Below, piece by piece: positions 47,041-57,734 of a DNA stretch of 64,000 nt (the first letter of the stretch is position 1; each line of letters begins with the position of its first letter). Under the pieces are notes generated by a model, which was not told the origin of the DNA, did not search any database, and saw only the letters and a list, made by a program, of their open reading frames with translations. Position numbers and translations under genes: made by a program. Origin of the DNA: Mytilus californianus (Eukaryota > Mollusca > Bivalvia > Mytilida > Mytilidae); assembly GCF_021869535.1 (NCBI RefSeq), contig NW_026262740.1:310001-374000 (forward strand), read 5' to 3'.

Positions 47041-49435
47041 TTAACCGGCATCATTTACTTTTTTTAACATAATATTATCCCTCTCATTCCAGAGACTGAT
47101 TATTAAATTACATAGGCGTTTTAAAACTTCTAGATTCTCACAATCCATTAGCCATATAAACATATTTTCGGTGCTACATTTCTTTAGATTAGGATAAGAA
47201 ATACAAAGTTCTTTTATAAATGTTTTTCTATAAGTTTCCAATTTTTTGCATTGAAGGAGAAAGTGGATCTCATCTTCCACCTCCTCCTCACAAAGTTTAC
47301 AAATACGCTCAGGAGCTGGGATGTTTTTGTGTCTCCCTGTTTCAATTTCAAGCTGATGGTCCCCAATTCTGAGTTTTGTTAATGCCTGCCTTTGTTTAAA
47401 GTTTAGCAGGTTGAAATAGGGTTCAAAATTAAAATTTGTTTTGAATAAACGAAATGTACGAAGTTTATTTTTTTGGTTATTAATACTTCTTACATCATTA
47501 AAAATGTTAGTCTTCCATTCTTTTATATACAATCCTTTAAGTTTTCCCATGACTATATTTTTAATACAATATTTACTCTTATGTAGTAAATTGTTGGGAG
47601 TGAGATCCGGAAGCTCCAAAACTTTAATAATATAACTATACCATGAAGTGTGACCTTTTTCATGTAGGTTTTTAGACAGTGCCAGTGCTTCTTTTAGTAA
47701 AATGTCTTTAGATTTTTCTAAAGTTATCCAATATTTAAGGATGCTTATTAAAATAGGCAATTGTATGGGTAAATGTCCCACTTCTGCCATGACAGCATTG
47801 TTTGTGCTCTTTCTGTTCACACCAAGTATATATTTACAACTTTTTACATTCAATTTTTAAAACCATTACATAGTTTATAAAAAGAAGATGAATCCTTGAG
47901 TTTTGAGTTTTGAGGGACTGCCAGCACCCCATATTTCTGATCCGTAAAGTAAAATTGGCTGAATTGTGTGGTCAAATATATAAATGAAGGTTGAAATTTT
48001 TGGAAATGAATCATTAAATGATTTTCTTAGTTTAAAAAAGGCCTTTAACCCCTTTTTGTAAAGTTCAGATTTTGCCTCTGTAAATGCACCAGATGTTGAA
48101 AATACAACTCCCAAATATCTATAATGTTTAACATTTTCTAATGTGATATTATTGATTGTAAATTTTGAACCCAATAAGCGACCAGACGTGTTAAATATCA
48201 CACATTTAGTTTTTTCATAGTTTATTTTCAGGTTCCACTGCAAGCAATAAGATGACAGCTTATTAAGAGAGGTCTGCAGTCCCTTTTCACTTGAAGATAA
48301 CAATACCATATCATCAGCATACAGCAAACAACTCAATGGATTCTTTTTTAATAATGCTGGGTCACTAGAGATATCAAAATCATTCTTTATTTCGTTAATA
48401 AATATTTTGAATAAATTTGGGCTTAAATTGTCTCCCTGGGTTACCCCAACATCAGATTGAAAAAATTCAGTCAAATTATGACCTGATTTGACACATAGTT
48501 TAGTATTGGCATACATGTTTTTCAATATATGATAAAATTTATCACTTACGCCAATTTGTCTCAGTTTATAGAAAAGCCCCTGAAGCCAAACTGAATCAAA
48601 AGCTTTTTTAAAATCAATAAAGCATGCATACAAAGGTTTACTCCCTTTTTTTGTATGTTTTTTCAATAAGGGATCTTAGAACAAACATGTGATCCACAGT
48701 ACGTTTTTTCTTTGTAAATCCTATTTGTTCATGGGGTATAATATTGTTTTTTAAAAGAAATTTATCTAACCGTAAATTGAGGACTTTTGTGAATAATTTT
48801 CCAACACAGCTATTAATAACAATGCCTCTATAGTTAGATGGATCATCTTTATCTCCATTTTTATGAATAGGATAAATATACCCTTGACTCCACTGAGTTG
48901 GATACTCCCCTGATGAGAATATAGTATTAAATAGTTTATTAAGTGGTTTCACCAAAACCGACTGGCCACATTTAAGCATCTCATTTATTATTACATCAAA
49001 GCCTGCTGCTTTATTATTCTTAAGCTCTTTTATTGCTTTATGTATTTCATTCTCAGATATGATGTAATCTAATTCGTTAAAAATTTTGTTTTTTTCTAAA
49101 TTTTCTAAAAGTATATCCATTCCTTTATTTGGGTATGTCTCTTTGTTCAATTTCCTGAAATAATCATACCAATCAGTTTCAGATACATTACTTTCATCAT
49201 CAGTTTTAAATTTATCTTTTGATTTAAGCTGATCAAGCAGTTTCCAGTATTCTTTTAGATTTGTGTTGTATAAAGTGTCAAGTCTATTTATAATCTCTTG
49301 GCGGTATTTGCGAGACTTAAGTTTTAAGTTTCCTATATTGCTTAACTGTACTAAAATATAAAGATCTAACATTTGGGTCACTGCCATATTTAAGAAAGAG
49401 ATTAACTCCAAGGCACTGAGACAAATATCCCGCAT
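47041..49435 (-). pseudogene. LINE ORF2: reverse transcriptase with frameshifts
   Basis: Three consecutive open segments on the minus strand are shifted relative to each other. 49,435-48,638 contains the fingers ('ELKNNKAAGFDVIINEML', 'IYPIHKNGDKDDPSNYRGI', 'HEQIGFTKKKRTVDHMFVL'). 48,666-47,875 contains the palm ('YACFIDFKKAFDSVW', 'GVTQGDNLSPNLFKIFINE', catalytic 'LLYADDMVLLSSS'). 47,853-47,041 is the C-terminal part with 'RICKLCEEEVEDEIHFLLQC', a CCHC-like zf-RVT pattern. The frame breaks lie in A-runs near 48,655 and 47,850-47,890. All catalytic residues of the palm are present, so inactivation looks recent, or the shifts may be sequencing errors in homopolymers. The clade within the Jockey/I-like LINEs is not resolved. 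Confidence 0.85.
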
Positions 49436-49439
49436 GAGA

Positions 49440-49970
49440 AGAATAATCGGAATCTAAACAGATAACCACACATGTTATCGAGAACAGAGTTGGTCTTTGT
49501 GAAGAAAATTTATCCATACACTTATGACAGATGAATTGTCGGAATAATAAGCTGTCGGGATGTTGGAGTAGTGGGCTGTCTGAATAATGGTTGTCGGACT
49601 AACGGGATGTCACCGCTTTTGTAATGATTGTCATGATGCAAGTGTGTTTTAATCTTTATTTTCTTAAAAGCCTTAAGATATAAAGATTGCGAGGTGTGTA
49701 TCATTGACAGCTTGTATTTCATCATGAATAATTTACAAAACTTAAACCGTACCTAATGGACGTTCTTCTTGTACCCGGGATGACAGCGAAAATGGAAAAA
49801 TAGTTCTGTCGTTGTAAGTACGAGAGCAAACGCGTGTATGTGTAGTGTTATTTTCAGCTCCATAGCTCCAAAGAATAGGTTGAAAAGTTTGTTATCTGCA
49901 TGTTAGAAGAATTTGAGAATTATAAAGACTAGGAGGGGTACTTCTCCCGGGACTCTGGCATGTAAAAAGT
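49440..49970. other. Non-coding stretch
   Basis: It includes a degenerate 'tgtcggaataataagctgtc' / 'tgtctgaataatggttgtc' repeat at 49,530-49,610. No gene is visible. Confidence 0.5.
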
Positions 49971-49974
49971 AAAA

Positions 49975-50160
49975 TTACTAAAAACTGCACTCCGCGGATA
50001 ATTTAAAACGGAGTCCCTTATGAAATGGCAAAATCAAACGAATGGACAATAACTGCCATATTCCTGACTTGGTACAGGCAATTTCTTATGTAGAAAATGG
50101 TGGATTAAACCTGGTTTTATAGCTAGCTAAACATCTCACTTGTATGACAGAAGTATAAAA
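49975..50160. repeat. Dispersed mussel-type repeat, second copy of the 18.4-kb family
   Basis: It shares 'ccatattcctgacttggtac', 'tgtagaaaatggtggattaa' and 'ctcacttgtatgacag' with 18,380-18,600. Confidence 0.75.
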
Positions 50161-50601
50161 TTCACTTGGCTCTCAATGATATTGTTGTCTTTTTTTCAAA
50201 ACTACCTCTACCCTTTTTTGGGAATAAATGCATCATTTTTTTTGAAATTGCGAAGATTTGAATAAGAATTAATTGTAATAAAACTTGCATTCGAAGACGA
50301 GACTGAACTTAATATAGTTGATAAGACAAGTCATAGCAGTTCATTTTTTTAATTTTCAAAGGTCCATTAATCCCTTGAACATATTTACAAGCTCATTCAA
50401 GTTGTCGTTAGTTAAACACTGCTTGAATTCTCATGGTTGTATCCAAGTAACGTCGTGTAATCCTATCCCTTTTTGGAGTTAGAACGTTTGACAACAAGGA
50501 TGATGATACAGCAAATAACTCCCATATTTTGCACGTGACGCCATTGTTGGCATAAGAAAAGTATAACCAAGTGTATCACAGCTCACATTTTTGAGAAGAA
50601 A

Positions 50602-50814
50602 ATGTTCTTTGATCCACTTTCTCTTTATCTTTTTCTTCTCCAAAACGGCAAGCTGCCTCGAGTCCTCAGTCCTGAACTTACTGGCGAAGTACTCAACGAT
50701 GTTGCACCAAGACAATTTGTAAAAGACCTGAGATCTGGGCTAGATGCTCTTGGAATTGATAAGGTAGACCAATTACCCGTCAAAAGACTTGAAAGTCCAT
50801 TGCTAGTAAAATAA
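50602..50814 (+). CDS. Unrecognised 70-residue ORF
   Basis: An open frame with protein-like composition and higher GC than its surroundings: 'GKLPRVLSPELTGEVLNDVA', 'PRQFVKDLRSGLDALGIDKV'. Minus-strand frames (50,479-50,715, 'KKIKRKWIKEHFLLKNVSCD') overlap it, and only one strand is likely real. It may be the relic of a transposon or gene exon; I do not recognise it. Confidence 0.3.
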   Translation: MFFDPLSLYLFLLQNGKLPRVLSPELTGEVLNDVAPRQFVKDLRSGLDALGIDKVDQLPVKRLESPLLVK

Positions 50815-51060
50815 TGCAAGGCCCACTACCGAATTTATGTTTGATTATTTGCTACATTAAGCTGAAAGTTAAGGTTTGTCATACACTAAGAGAGAGTTCA
50901 TTTATTTTGCAGTACTTGTTAATATTTCGTATCGTCCGGAAGCAATTGACGTCCAGAACTAGATGGTCGACCAACAACTATTAATTTTTCCGCACTTTAA
51001 ATTTGATACAAAGTGACATTCTTGTAACAAAAATATAGTTGAGTGTTGTCATATACTGTG

Positions 51061-51484
51061 GCCCCCAAGGGTGACTGGGGAATAGAAGTATGGTCACCAT
51101 TGGTCTTCCTCCGACCGGCAGTAAAACCCGTGCTAAAGTGGGGCGTCCGTTTGGCTGTGCGGGATGTACAAATTTGCAGCCACGTCCGGTCAGAATGGGG
51201 ACGTTAAATCCGATGTCTCGTGTAAAGAGAGTGCCACGCTCTTTGCACGTTAAGAACCCTTGCAACAACTCTTTGAGGGGTCCGTAGGTGACCTGTTGCA
51301 AGGCTAAATTTCTGTCCCTATCCAATATACCCTCATTTCCCGTGGCAGTCTAAATTTCTCCGACCTTAATCCCTTAATCTATTACAGAACCTACCTATTG
51401 TATTTATTGTGAACTTGTTCTCGTCCTGAATATGCATGAAATATTTGCCACTGGACGTTAAGCAACCAACAATCAATCAATCAA
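51061..51484 (+). mobile_element. CAAT-tailed SINE-like element, young copy with 12-bp TSD
   Basis: The target duplication 'tcatatactgtg' is at 51,049-51,060 and 51,485-51,496. It has the youngest-subgroup features 'cccttaatctattacag' and 'gtgaacttgttc', and is almost identical to 27,138-27,557. Confidence 0.95.
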
Positions 51485-51775
51485 TCATATACTGTGAGTT
51501 GATCATTTTATTGTGATAAAGCCTGTCGACCTGCATCTTCCCATTTCTTATCGTCCCTAATTGGCGTGTCAAACAATTACTTGTATATAAAAGAGAGACA
51601 ATAAAGTTTGTTGAGGTTTGTCATACACTGTGAGAGGAATTGCCTTCCCGAAACAGCTAATCGCCCGAACAAGGTCTTCTGGACAACTCTTGCTTCCGCA
51701 TGATCGACTTTCACATACAAAAAGAAAATTTTTAATAGTAAGTCAGTTGAGTTTTGTCATACATCTTGAGAAGGG

Positions 51776-52208
51776 TTCCCCAAGGGCGACTGGGGAATAG
51801 AAATATGGTCACTTCAGGTCTTCTTCCGACCGGCAGTTAAACCCTTGCCAAAGTGGGGCGTCTGTTTGGCTGTGCGGGATGTATCAAGTACGCAGCCACG
51901 TCCGGTCAGAATGGGGACGTTGAATCCGATGCCTCGTGTAGAGAGAGTGTCACGCTCTCTGCACGTTAAGAACCCTTGCAACAACTCTTTGAGGGGTCAG
52001 TATGTGGCCTGTTGTAAGACTAAATTTCTGTCCCCATCCAATATACCCTCATTTTCCCGTGGCAGTCCAAATTTTCCCGACCTGCAACCCAGTTGACCTG
52101 TGGTACCGGACCTACCTATTGTATTTATTGTTAATTTGATCTCGTCCTGAACATGCATGAAATATTTGCCACTGAACGTTAAGCAACCAACAATCAATCA
52201 ATCGATCA
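51776..52208 (+). mobile_element. CAAT-tailed SINE-like element with 13-bp TSD
   Basis: The target duplication 'atcttgagaaggg' is at 51,763-51,775 and 52,209-52,221. It is more diverged than its neighbour ('gggcgactgggg', 'cacttcaggtcttcttcc'), so it is an older insertion that still has perfect flanks. Confidence 0.95.
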
Positions 52209-52481
52209 ATCTTGAGAAGGGCAGTTTATATTGCGTGTCTTATTTATTTACTACTTTATATTTCGTATCGCCCATGAACCAATTGTTGTCTCGAACGATT
52301 ACTTGTATATAAAGATAGACCTTGTATCAAAAATGTTTGTTGAGGGTTGTCATACAGTATGAGAAGCTTATTTTGCATTCCTCAATCATATTTTATATCG
52401 GTGAGATTCTTTTTTATCATTCATGTCACAATAACATTTCAATTTAGAAGTAAATATTTTAAATAAAGTTTTTTTCGTCAG

Positions 52482-53426
52482 ATGCATAATTGCCGCCATT
52501 GTTTCCTTGTTTATGCCAGCTCAGGGTGCTTGTCGACGCATGTTAGAAGCACACATTTACTAATCAAGTATCATTGTGACGTGTGTGGGAAGGAGTATAT
52601 GCGAACAGACTCCTTTATGGTTCACAAGAGGAAGTTGCATCTAGAGGTATGGAAATATCAGATTCTCGATATATAAAACATCATTGTTTTATGTCATGAC
52701 AATGCTTTCATTAAGGATAATTTCAACTGAATCAATTACCACTTAGTGTCTTATTTTATTTAAATGGTTTGACATTGTTCAACATATACTCAGTCTATAT
52801 AGTCTATATAGAAATAAGAATATGTGGTAGGAGTACCATTAGACAACTCTCCATCCAAGTCACAATGTACAACAAGAAGCCTTAACTCACACAGAACAGC
52901 AAGCTATAAATGGTTCCAAAATGACAAGAGTAAAACAATTCAACCCAACCGTCTAATCTAATATATGTTATGTCATAAGTTAACATCTGAACGAATTTTG
53001 AAACAATTCTATAACTTGTTTTATAGTTATTCAGGCAGGAAGCACAGCAGACAACATACACCTGCGACACGTGCCAACAAGTGTAAAGACGACGGAGGGA
53101 GGAGTTACAATTGCCTCTCCCCAGAAACCATCAGGTAACATTATTATTAGCGCAGTTTTAAACTAATCATGCACACAATATTCCATTTTAACATATGGAT
53201 TCAGTTATCACTGGTTGATTATTGATTATAAAAGAAGTCTTACAAATTATAACTTAAATTTAGTACTTTACATGTACAGGCTAGAACATACTAGTAATGT
53301 ACAGAAACTGTCTTCGTTTGATAAAGACATTGTTTAAATTCAACTTACCACTTATAATATAATGCTCTTTTTTTGACAGGACACAAGTTACAATGGAACT
53401 TGGAAAGTCAAGATTTAAGAAAAATG
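52482..53426 (+). CDS. C2H2 zinc-finger exons of a finger-exonuclease gene
   Basis: Exon 1 (52,482-52,646) follows 'tttttcgtcag' and ends at donor 'gtatgg'. It encodes two C2H2 fingers, 'CRHCFLVYASSGCLSTHVRS'-T-H and 'CDVCGKEYMRTDSFMVHKRK'-L-H, each C-x2-C-x12-H-x4-H. Exon 2 (53,035-53,134, after 'tagttattcag') and exon 3 (53,380-53,426, after 'ttgacag') continue in frame: 'AGSTADNIHLRHVPTSVKTT', then 'GHKLQWNLESQDLRKM'. Exon 3 ends at a codon boundary, matching the phase-0 entry of the exonuclease exon at 54,282. C2H2 fingers bind nucleic acid; here they would target the nuclease. The Met at 52,482 directly follows the acceptor, so the true start may lie in an upstream exon. These exons have no stop codon; the downstream half does. 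Confidence 0.65.
52780..52945. repeat. Dispersed mussel-type repeat in intron 1
   Basis: 'gacaactctccatccaagtc' and 'cacacagaacagcaagctat' identify a family I know as very common in Mytilus. Confidence 0.7.
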
Positions 53427-53533
53427 GTATATGTTTTTAATTTGGTAACGGCTTTTTCAAGAACTAGTAAAAATGGGGAGAGGGTCAGAAGGCACTTTAA
53501 TTTAAATTTTAAAACGTAAAAGATGTAACTGTC

Positions 53534-53893
53534 GCAAATTGAGTTAACCTGGCGACGCGTAGGGGACCTAGGTAAACGGATATTTACGACAGTTAGATCA
53601 AGTTTTACGAAGGCCAAACTTAAGCAAATTGAGTTAACCTGGCGACGCGTAGCGGACCTAGGTAAACGGATATTTACGACAGTTAGATCAAGTTTTACGA
53701 AGGCCAAGCTTAAGCAAATTGAGTTAACCCGGCGACGCGTAGCGGACCTAGGTAAACGGATATTTACGACAGTTAGATCAAGTTTCACGAAGGCCAAACT
53801 TAAGCAAATTGAGTTAACCTGGCGACGCGTAGCGGACCTAGGTAAACGGATATTTACGACAGTTAGATCAAGTTTCACGATGGCCAAGCTTAA
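53534..53893 (-). repeat. 90-bp minisatellite, four units, in intron 3
   Basis: Exact 90-bp spacing of 'gcaaattgagttaac' at 53,534, 53,624, 53,714 and 53,804; units differ at only a few positions. On the minus strand the array and its 3' flank are open for 159 codons (53,887-53,408), giving a 30-residue repeat ('VKLDLTVVNIRLPRSATRRQ', 'VNSICLSLAF'). The unit is unusually rich in 6-bp palindromes (gttaac, acgcgt, cctagg). Strand is given for that frame; whether it is ever translated is unknown. Confidence 0.9.
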
Positions 53894-54766
53894 AATACAA
53901 TAGTTATCTCCATTCTAATGCTATATTTTAAAATAGATTTCATTTAACAAATATTTTGGCTTAAAAATGCCATAAATGAAAAAATCAACGACCATGTTGT
54001 TTCGACTTTTATATCTAAAAATTGTGACGTCATATGTATATATGTTGGAAGCACAAATACTGTTTATTTTTTGAGAAATTAGATATATAAAAAAAATCCA
54101 AAATCTAATCATTTTAATTATTTGTCAACGTCTAATGAAAATTATCCTTACAGACGAATTGCATTAGAATGTTGTTTATCGCATCCAGCAAAATCAATTA
54201 TCAGTTTATGAAAACATATAAATATAACATGTCACACATTGCCAATAATTATTACACAATCAGTAAATTTTACATGAACAGGTGTTACAGATCACAAATG
54301 AAGTTCTAGAAGGCCCTACATATGAAACATCAATTGTTATGAACAACAACTTAGAATAAGATCAAATTGAAGAACTTCCCATTGCAGAAACCAGACCAGA
54401 ACTTGAATCATTCAAGACACAAAAGGATAAATCAATAGTAATATTAGATTTAGAAACTACAGGATTAGGCAAGCACTTAACATCTTTTGTTTGTACTTTT
54501 AAGGAAAGGGATGATTACCGATTATTCAAACCTGAAAGATTCATGACAAGGTCATAATCAGATAAATACTGTTAGACATGTACATCTTACAAATATTCCA
54601 TGCACCAAATATAGTTGACATACTGTTTTCATTCTCGGCAATTACAGAACAGACCTAAATTCAGAAATTTAACATTAAGCAATGAACCATGAAAATGACG
54701 TCAAGGTCAGACGATTATCATCATGACACCTGCCACACAAACATGTACACTTTACAATTGTTCGGA

Positions 54767-55185
54767 CCCCCAAGGGTGACTGGGGAATAAAAGTATGGTC
54801 ACCATTGGTCTTCCTCCGACCGGCAGTAAAACCCTTGCTAAAGTGGGGCGTCCGTTTGGCTGTGCGGGATTTACAAATTTGCAGCCACGTCCGGTCAGAA
54901 TGGGGACGTTAAATCCGATGCCTCGTGTAAAGAGAGTGCCACGCTCTTTGCACGTTAAGAACTCTTGCAACAACTCTTTGAGGGGTCCGTAGGTGACATG
55001 TTGCAAGGCTAAATTTCTGTCCCTATCCAATATACCCTCATTTCCCGTGGCAGTCTAAATTTCTCCGACCTTAATCCCGGACGCCCCCTTTACAGAACCT
55101 ACCTATTGTATTAATTGTTAATTTGTTCTCGTCCTGAATATGCATGAAATATTTGCCACTGGACGTTAAGCAACCAACAATCAAT
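54767..55185 (+). mobile_element. CAAT-tailed SINE-like element inside the exonuclease gene
   Basis: Flanks 'caattgttcgga' (54,755-54,766) and 'caattattcgga' (55,186-55,197) are a 12-bp target duplication with one mismatch. It lies between the Exo I exon and the following linker exon. Its last ~130 bases were later copied by a tandem duplication (55,517-55,650). Confidence 0.9.
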
Positions 55186-56003
55186 CAATTATTCGGAGAC
55201 AATACCAAATAAGGATTCTATATTAAACAAAAGTTTTCACTAACAAATGTACACTTAAAATATGGTCAACATTCAATCTGAAATACATTTCATCATCAAT
55301 TGCAATTTCTTAATAAGATTGAATTATATGTACGTCTGTATTTCAGGGAGAGATATAGACAGTTCAAACTGCAGCAACAACTCTAGACAAAACGAAACCC
55401 TTAAAAATGAAAAAAGGTGCATCAAAAGTAACAAAATTGTCGATTAAATGCGACAAAGATGGTTTAAAAAGATAAGACAATAATGGCGACTGGGTAGATA
55501 CCGGTACACCTATCACAATTTCTCCGACCTTAATCCCGGACGCCCCCTTTACAGAACCTACCTATTGTATTAATTGTTAATTTGTTCTCGTCCTGAATAT
55601 GCATGAAATATTTGCCACTGGACGTTAAGCAACCAACAATCAATCAACATCAATCAATTATTCGGAGACAATACCAAATAAGGATTCTATATTAAACAAA
55701 AGTTTTCACTAACAAATGTACACTTAAAATATGGTCAACATTCAATCTGAAATACATTTCATGTACCAAATTTTATCATCAATTGCAATTTCTTAATAAG
55801 ATTGAATTATATGTACGTCTGTATTTCAGGGAGAGATATAGAGAGTTCAAACTGCAGCAACAACTCTAGACAAAACGAAACCCTTAAAAACGAAAAAAGG
55901 TGCATCAAAAGTAACAAAATTGTCGATTAAATGCGACAAAGATGGTTTAAAAAGATAAGACAATAATGGCGACTGAGTAGATACCGGTACACCTATCACA
56001 ATA
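55058..56003. repeat. Tandem duplication (~460-486 bp) of SINE tail plus exon
   Basis: 55,058-55,516 is repeated as 55,517-56,003. Both copies contain the last part of the SINE-like element, 'aggattctatattaaacaaa', the acceptor 'gtatttcag' and the exon with 'KKGASKVTKLSI'. Copy 2 has two small insertions ('catcaatcaa' in the tail; 'atgtaccaaatttt') and a TGG-to-TGA change, so it duplicated after the SINE-like insertion. Confidence 0.9.
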
Positions 56004-56339
56004 ACCAATGGATGTCTACAATGGCTGACTACCATACAAGGAAGAACAAACAAATACAATCACCCTGATTGGACATAACTCGCATGCTTTTGACTGTCCA
56101 GTTTTTTTACAATCATATGAATAAAATGAATCTAGTTAAAGAAAGCTTAAAAGTTTGTTGATCGGTTCAATGAAACAGATGCACACAATGCACTACATGA
56201 TGTAACTACATTGGCCAAACTTCTTCAGATCGTTGACTTCTCCAAATCATCAACTATTTCGTTGTCTCCCTTCAGTATGAAACAGGACTTCATTCTCCTG
56301 CACAAAACTTCACTGTACTCGATCAAAAGTAAGTTCAAT

Positions 56340-57060
56340 ATTGGAACAACAACGTACATCTAACCACATTTCAACGAAAATAGCAGATTCTGGTCTTGGC
56401 TTCAGGCATTTACTGTTGGTCTACAGAAGAAATGACACTGTAAAGTAAACAATTCTTCAATTTTTTATATACTCAAACTAAGTCAAAATCATCAATAGAA
56501 ATAAATTTTGCAAATCAAATCTTGTCATGTAGAAGCGTAATGTCTGTGTATAGGGGAAGTGGGTGGGGTTAAGGGGGAAAAGATGGGCTATTTAGGTTGG
56601 TTAATAGTCCACATTTAATATTTTTTGGAGAGGAAACAATAACATCTACATATAATCTAATCCGGCTTGTAGAAGGAGGCAACTCAAAACACCAATTATT
56701 CTGACATGTGTGTTCATCGAGTCGGATTCCTGTATTATATACGTCCCTACCGGAAGTTCGCCATTTTCTGTATGTTTGTTGTAGAATAAACAGATATGTT
56801 ACATTTTTATTTAGTTTGGTTGCATTCTGTAAAGAATTTGTTGCATTTAAGCCATAGTGGATACTTCTAAAATAGAAATTCAGATGACAGAAATCAGTGA
56901 TATAAATTATTGAAATTCACATTCCAATTATTTTTCAGAAATGGAAAAGAAAAGTTCTAGGGTCAGTCGGGTAACTGTAACAAAAGTGACACGTATACTT
57001 TTATTAACCGGATTTTTGTGTCAAAAATGTCGGTTATTGATTTGGGGATGTACGGCGGGC
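56340..57060. other. Non-coding stretch
   Basis: No gene is visible. A short G-rich tract lies at 56,555-56,590. A 65-residue frame from 56,941 begins after an acceptor-like 'attatttttcag', but runs into the minisatellite family and is not convincing. Confidence 0.5.
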
Positions 57061-57730
57061 GGCAACCAAATGTTGTCCGTGCATTTACTCATGAACCATT
57101 CAACCAAACCTTTTAAAATTTTAATATGTTGTTACTGACAACAAAATGGAGGTCAAGTTTAATAATGACGATTTTGACTTTTACCGTTCAGGAGTTACGG
57201 TTCTTGAAAGTTTAAAAAATGTCGTGTCCGTGCATTTACTCATGAACTGTTCAACCAAACCTTTTTAAATTTTAATATGTTGTTACTGACAACAAAATGG
57301 AGGTCAAGTTCAATAAAGACGATTTTGACTTTTACCGTTCAGGAGTTACGGTTCTTGAAAGTTTAAAAAATGTCGTGTCCGTGCATTTACTCATGAACTG
57401 TTCAACCAAACCTTTTTAAATTTTAATATGTTGTTACTGACAACAAAATGGAGGTCAAGTTCAATAATGACGATTTTGACTTTTACCGTTCAGGAGTTAC
57501 GGTTCTTGAAAGTTTAAAAAATGTCGTGTCCGTGCATTTACTCATGAACTGTTCAACCAAACCTTTTTAAATTTTAATATGTTGTTACTGACAACAAAAT
57601 GGAGGTCAAGTTCAATAATCACGATTTTGACTTGTACCATTCAGGAGTTACGGTTCTTGAAAGTTTAAAAATTGTCGTGTCCGTGCATTTACTCATGAAC
57701 CGCTCAACCAAACCTTTCGGTTCTTGAAAG
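57060..57730. repeat. 151-bp minisatellite, about 4.5 units
   Basis: 'gtccgtgcatttactcatga' recurs with exact 151-bp steps (landmark c at 57,077, 57,228, 57,379, 57,530, 57,681). Units include 'ttgttactgacaacaaaatg' and 'ttcaggagttacggttcttg'. The preceding 'gggatgtacggcgggcggca' suggests amplification from a dispersed mollusc repeat. Confidence 0.9.
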
Positions 57731-57734
57731 ATTG

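Larger units (their letters stand above)
46310..49435 (-). mobile_element. 5'-truncated non-LTR retrotransposon (LINE)
   Basis: Read on the minus strand it holds most of a reverse-transcriptase ORF, a zinc-finger-like C-terminus, then a 3' region that ends in (ATTGT)n at 46,312-46,332, just after 'gattgacaataaaaatattg'. A SINE-like copy sits in the 3' region (46,540-46,963). The endonuclease domain is absent, so it is truncated near 49.4 kb. The last ~60 bases resemble the fragment at 61,193-61,260, which ends in (TTTG)n instead. I did not find a convincing target duplication. Confidence 0.85.
50870..52430. repeat. Degenerate 'gttgtcatacactgtgagaa' repeat interrupted by two SINE-like copies
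   Basis: The phrase 'ttgtcatacactaagagag' and variants occur near 50,876, 51,048, 51,616, 51,755 and 52,346. Some are preceded by 'tacttgtatataaa' and 'ttatcgtcc' (51,550; 52,262). This suggests an old tandem unit of a few hundred bases. Both SINE-like copies landed in this phrase. Confidence 0.6.
54282..56338 (+). pseudogene. DEDDh (DnaQ-like) exonuclease domain, disrupted
   Basis: All three exonuclease motifs occur in order on the plus strand. Exo I: exon from 54,282 (after 'catgaacag') with 'SIVILDLETTGLGK', D at 54,447 and E at 54,453. Linker: 'KKGASKVTKLSI' near 55,410 and again near 55,893, then 'NGDWVDTGTPIT' and 'NGCLQWLTTIQ'. Exo II: 'LIGHNSHAFDCPVFLQS' from 56,065, D at 56,092. Exo III: 'DAHNALHDVTTLAKLLQ' from 56,181, H at 56,184, ending at donor 'gtaagt' (56,339). 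This is the RNase T/DnaQ 3'-5' exonuclease fold. Damage: TAA at 54,357; a stop after 'DGLKR'; frame changes before Exo II and Exo III; a SINE-like insertion; a tandem duplication. A GC donor (ttag|gcaagc, 54,469) may end the Exo I exon. With the upstream C2H2 exons it forms a finger-nuclease gene, now probably dead. Confidence 0.75.

Noticed and set aside
47441-47635. Plus-strand frame over the LINE
   Set aside because: It is the antisense shadow of the reverse-transcriptase C-terminal part.
53534-53893. CRISPR-like array
   Set aside because: The 90-bp units repeat completely; there are no unique spacers, and this is animal DNA.
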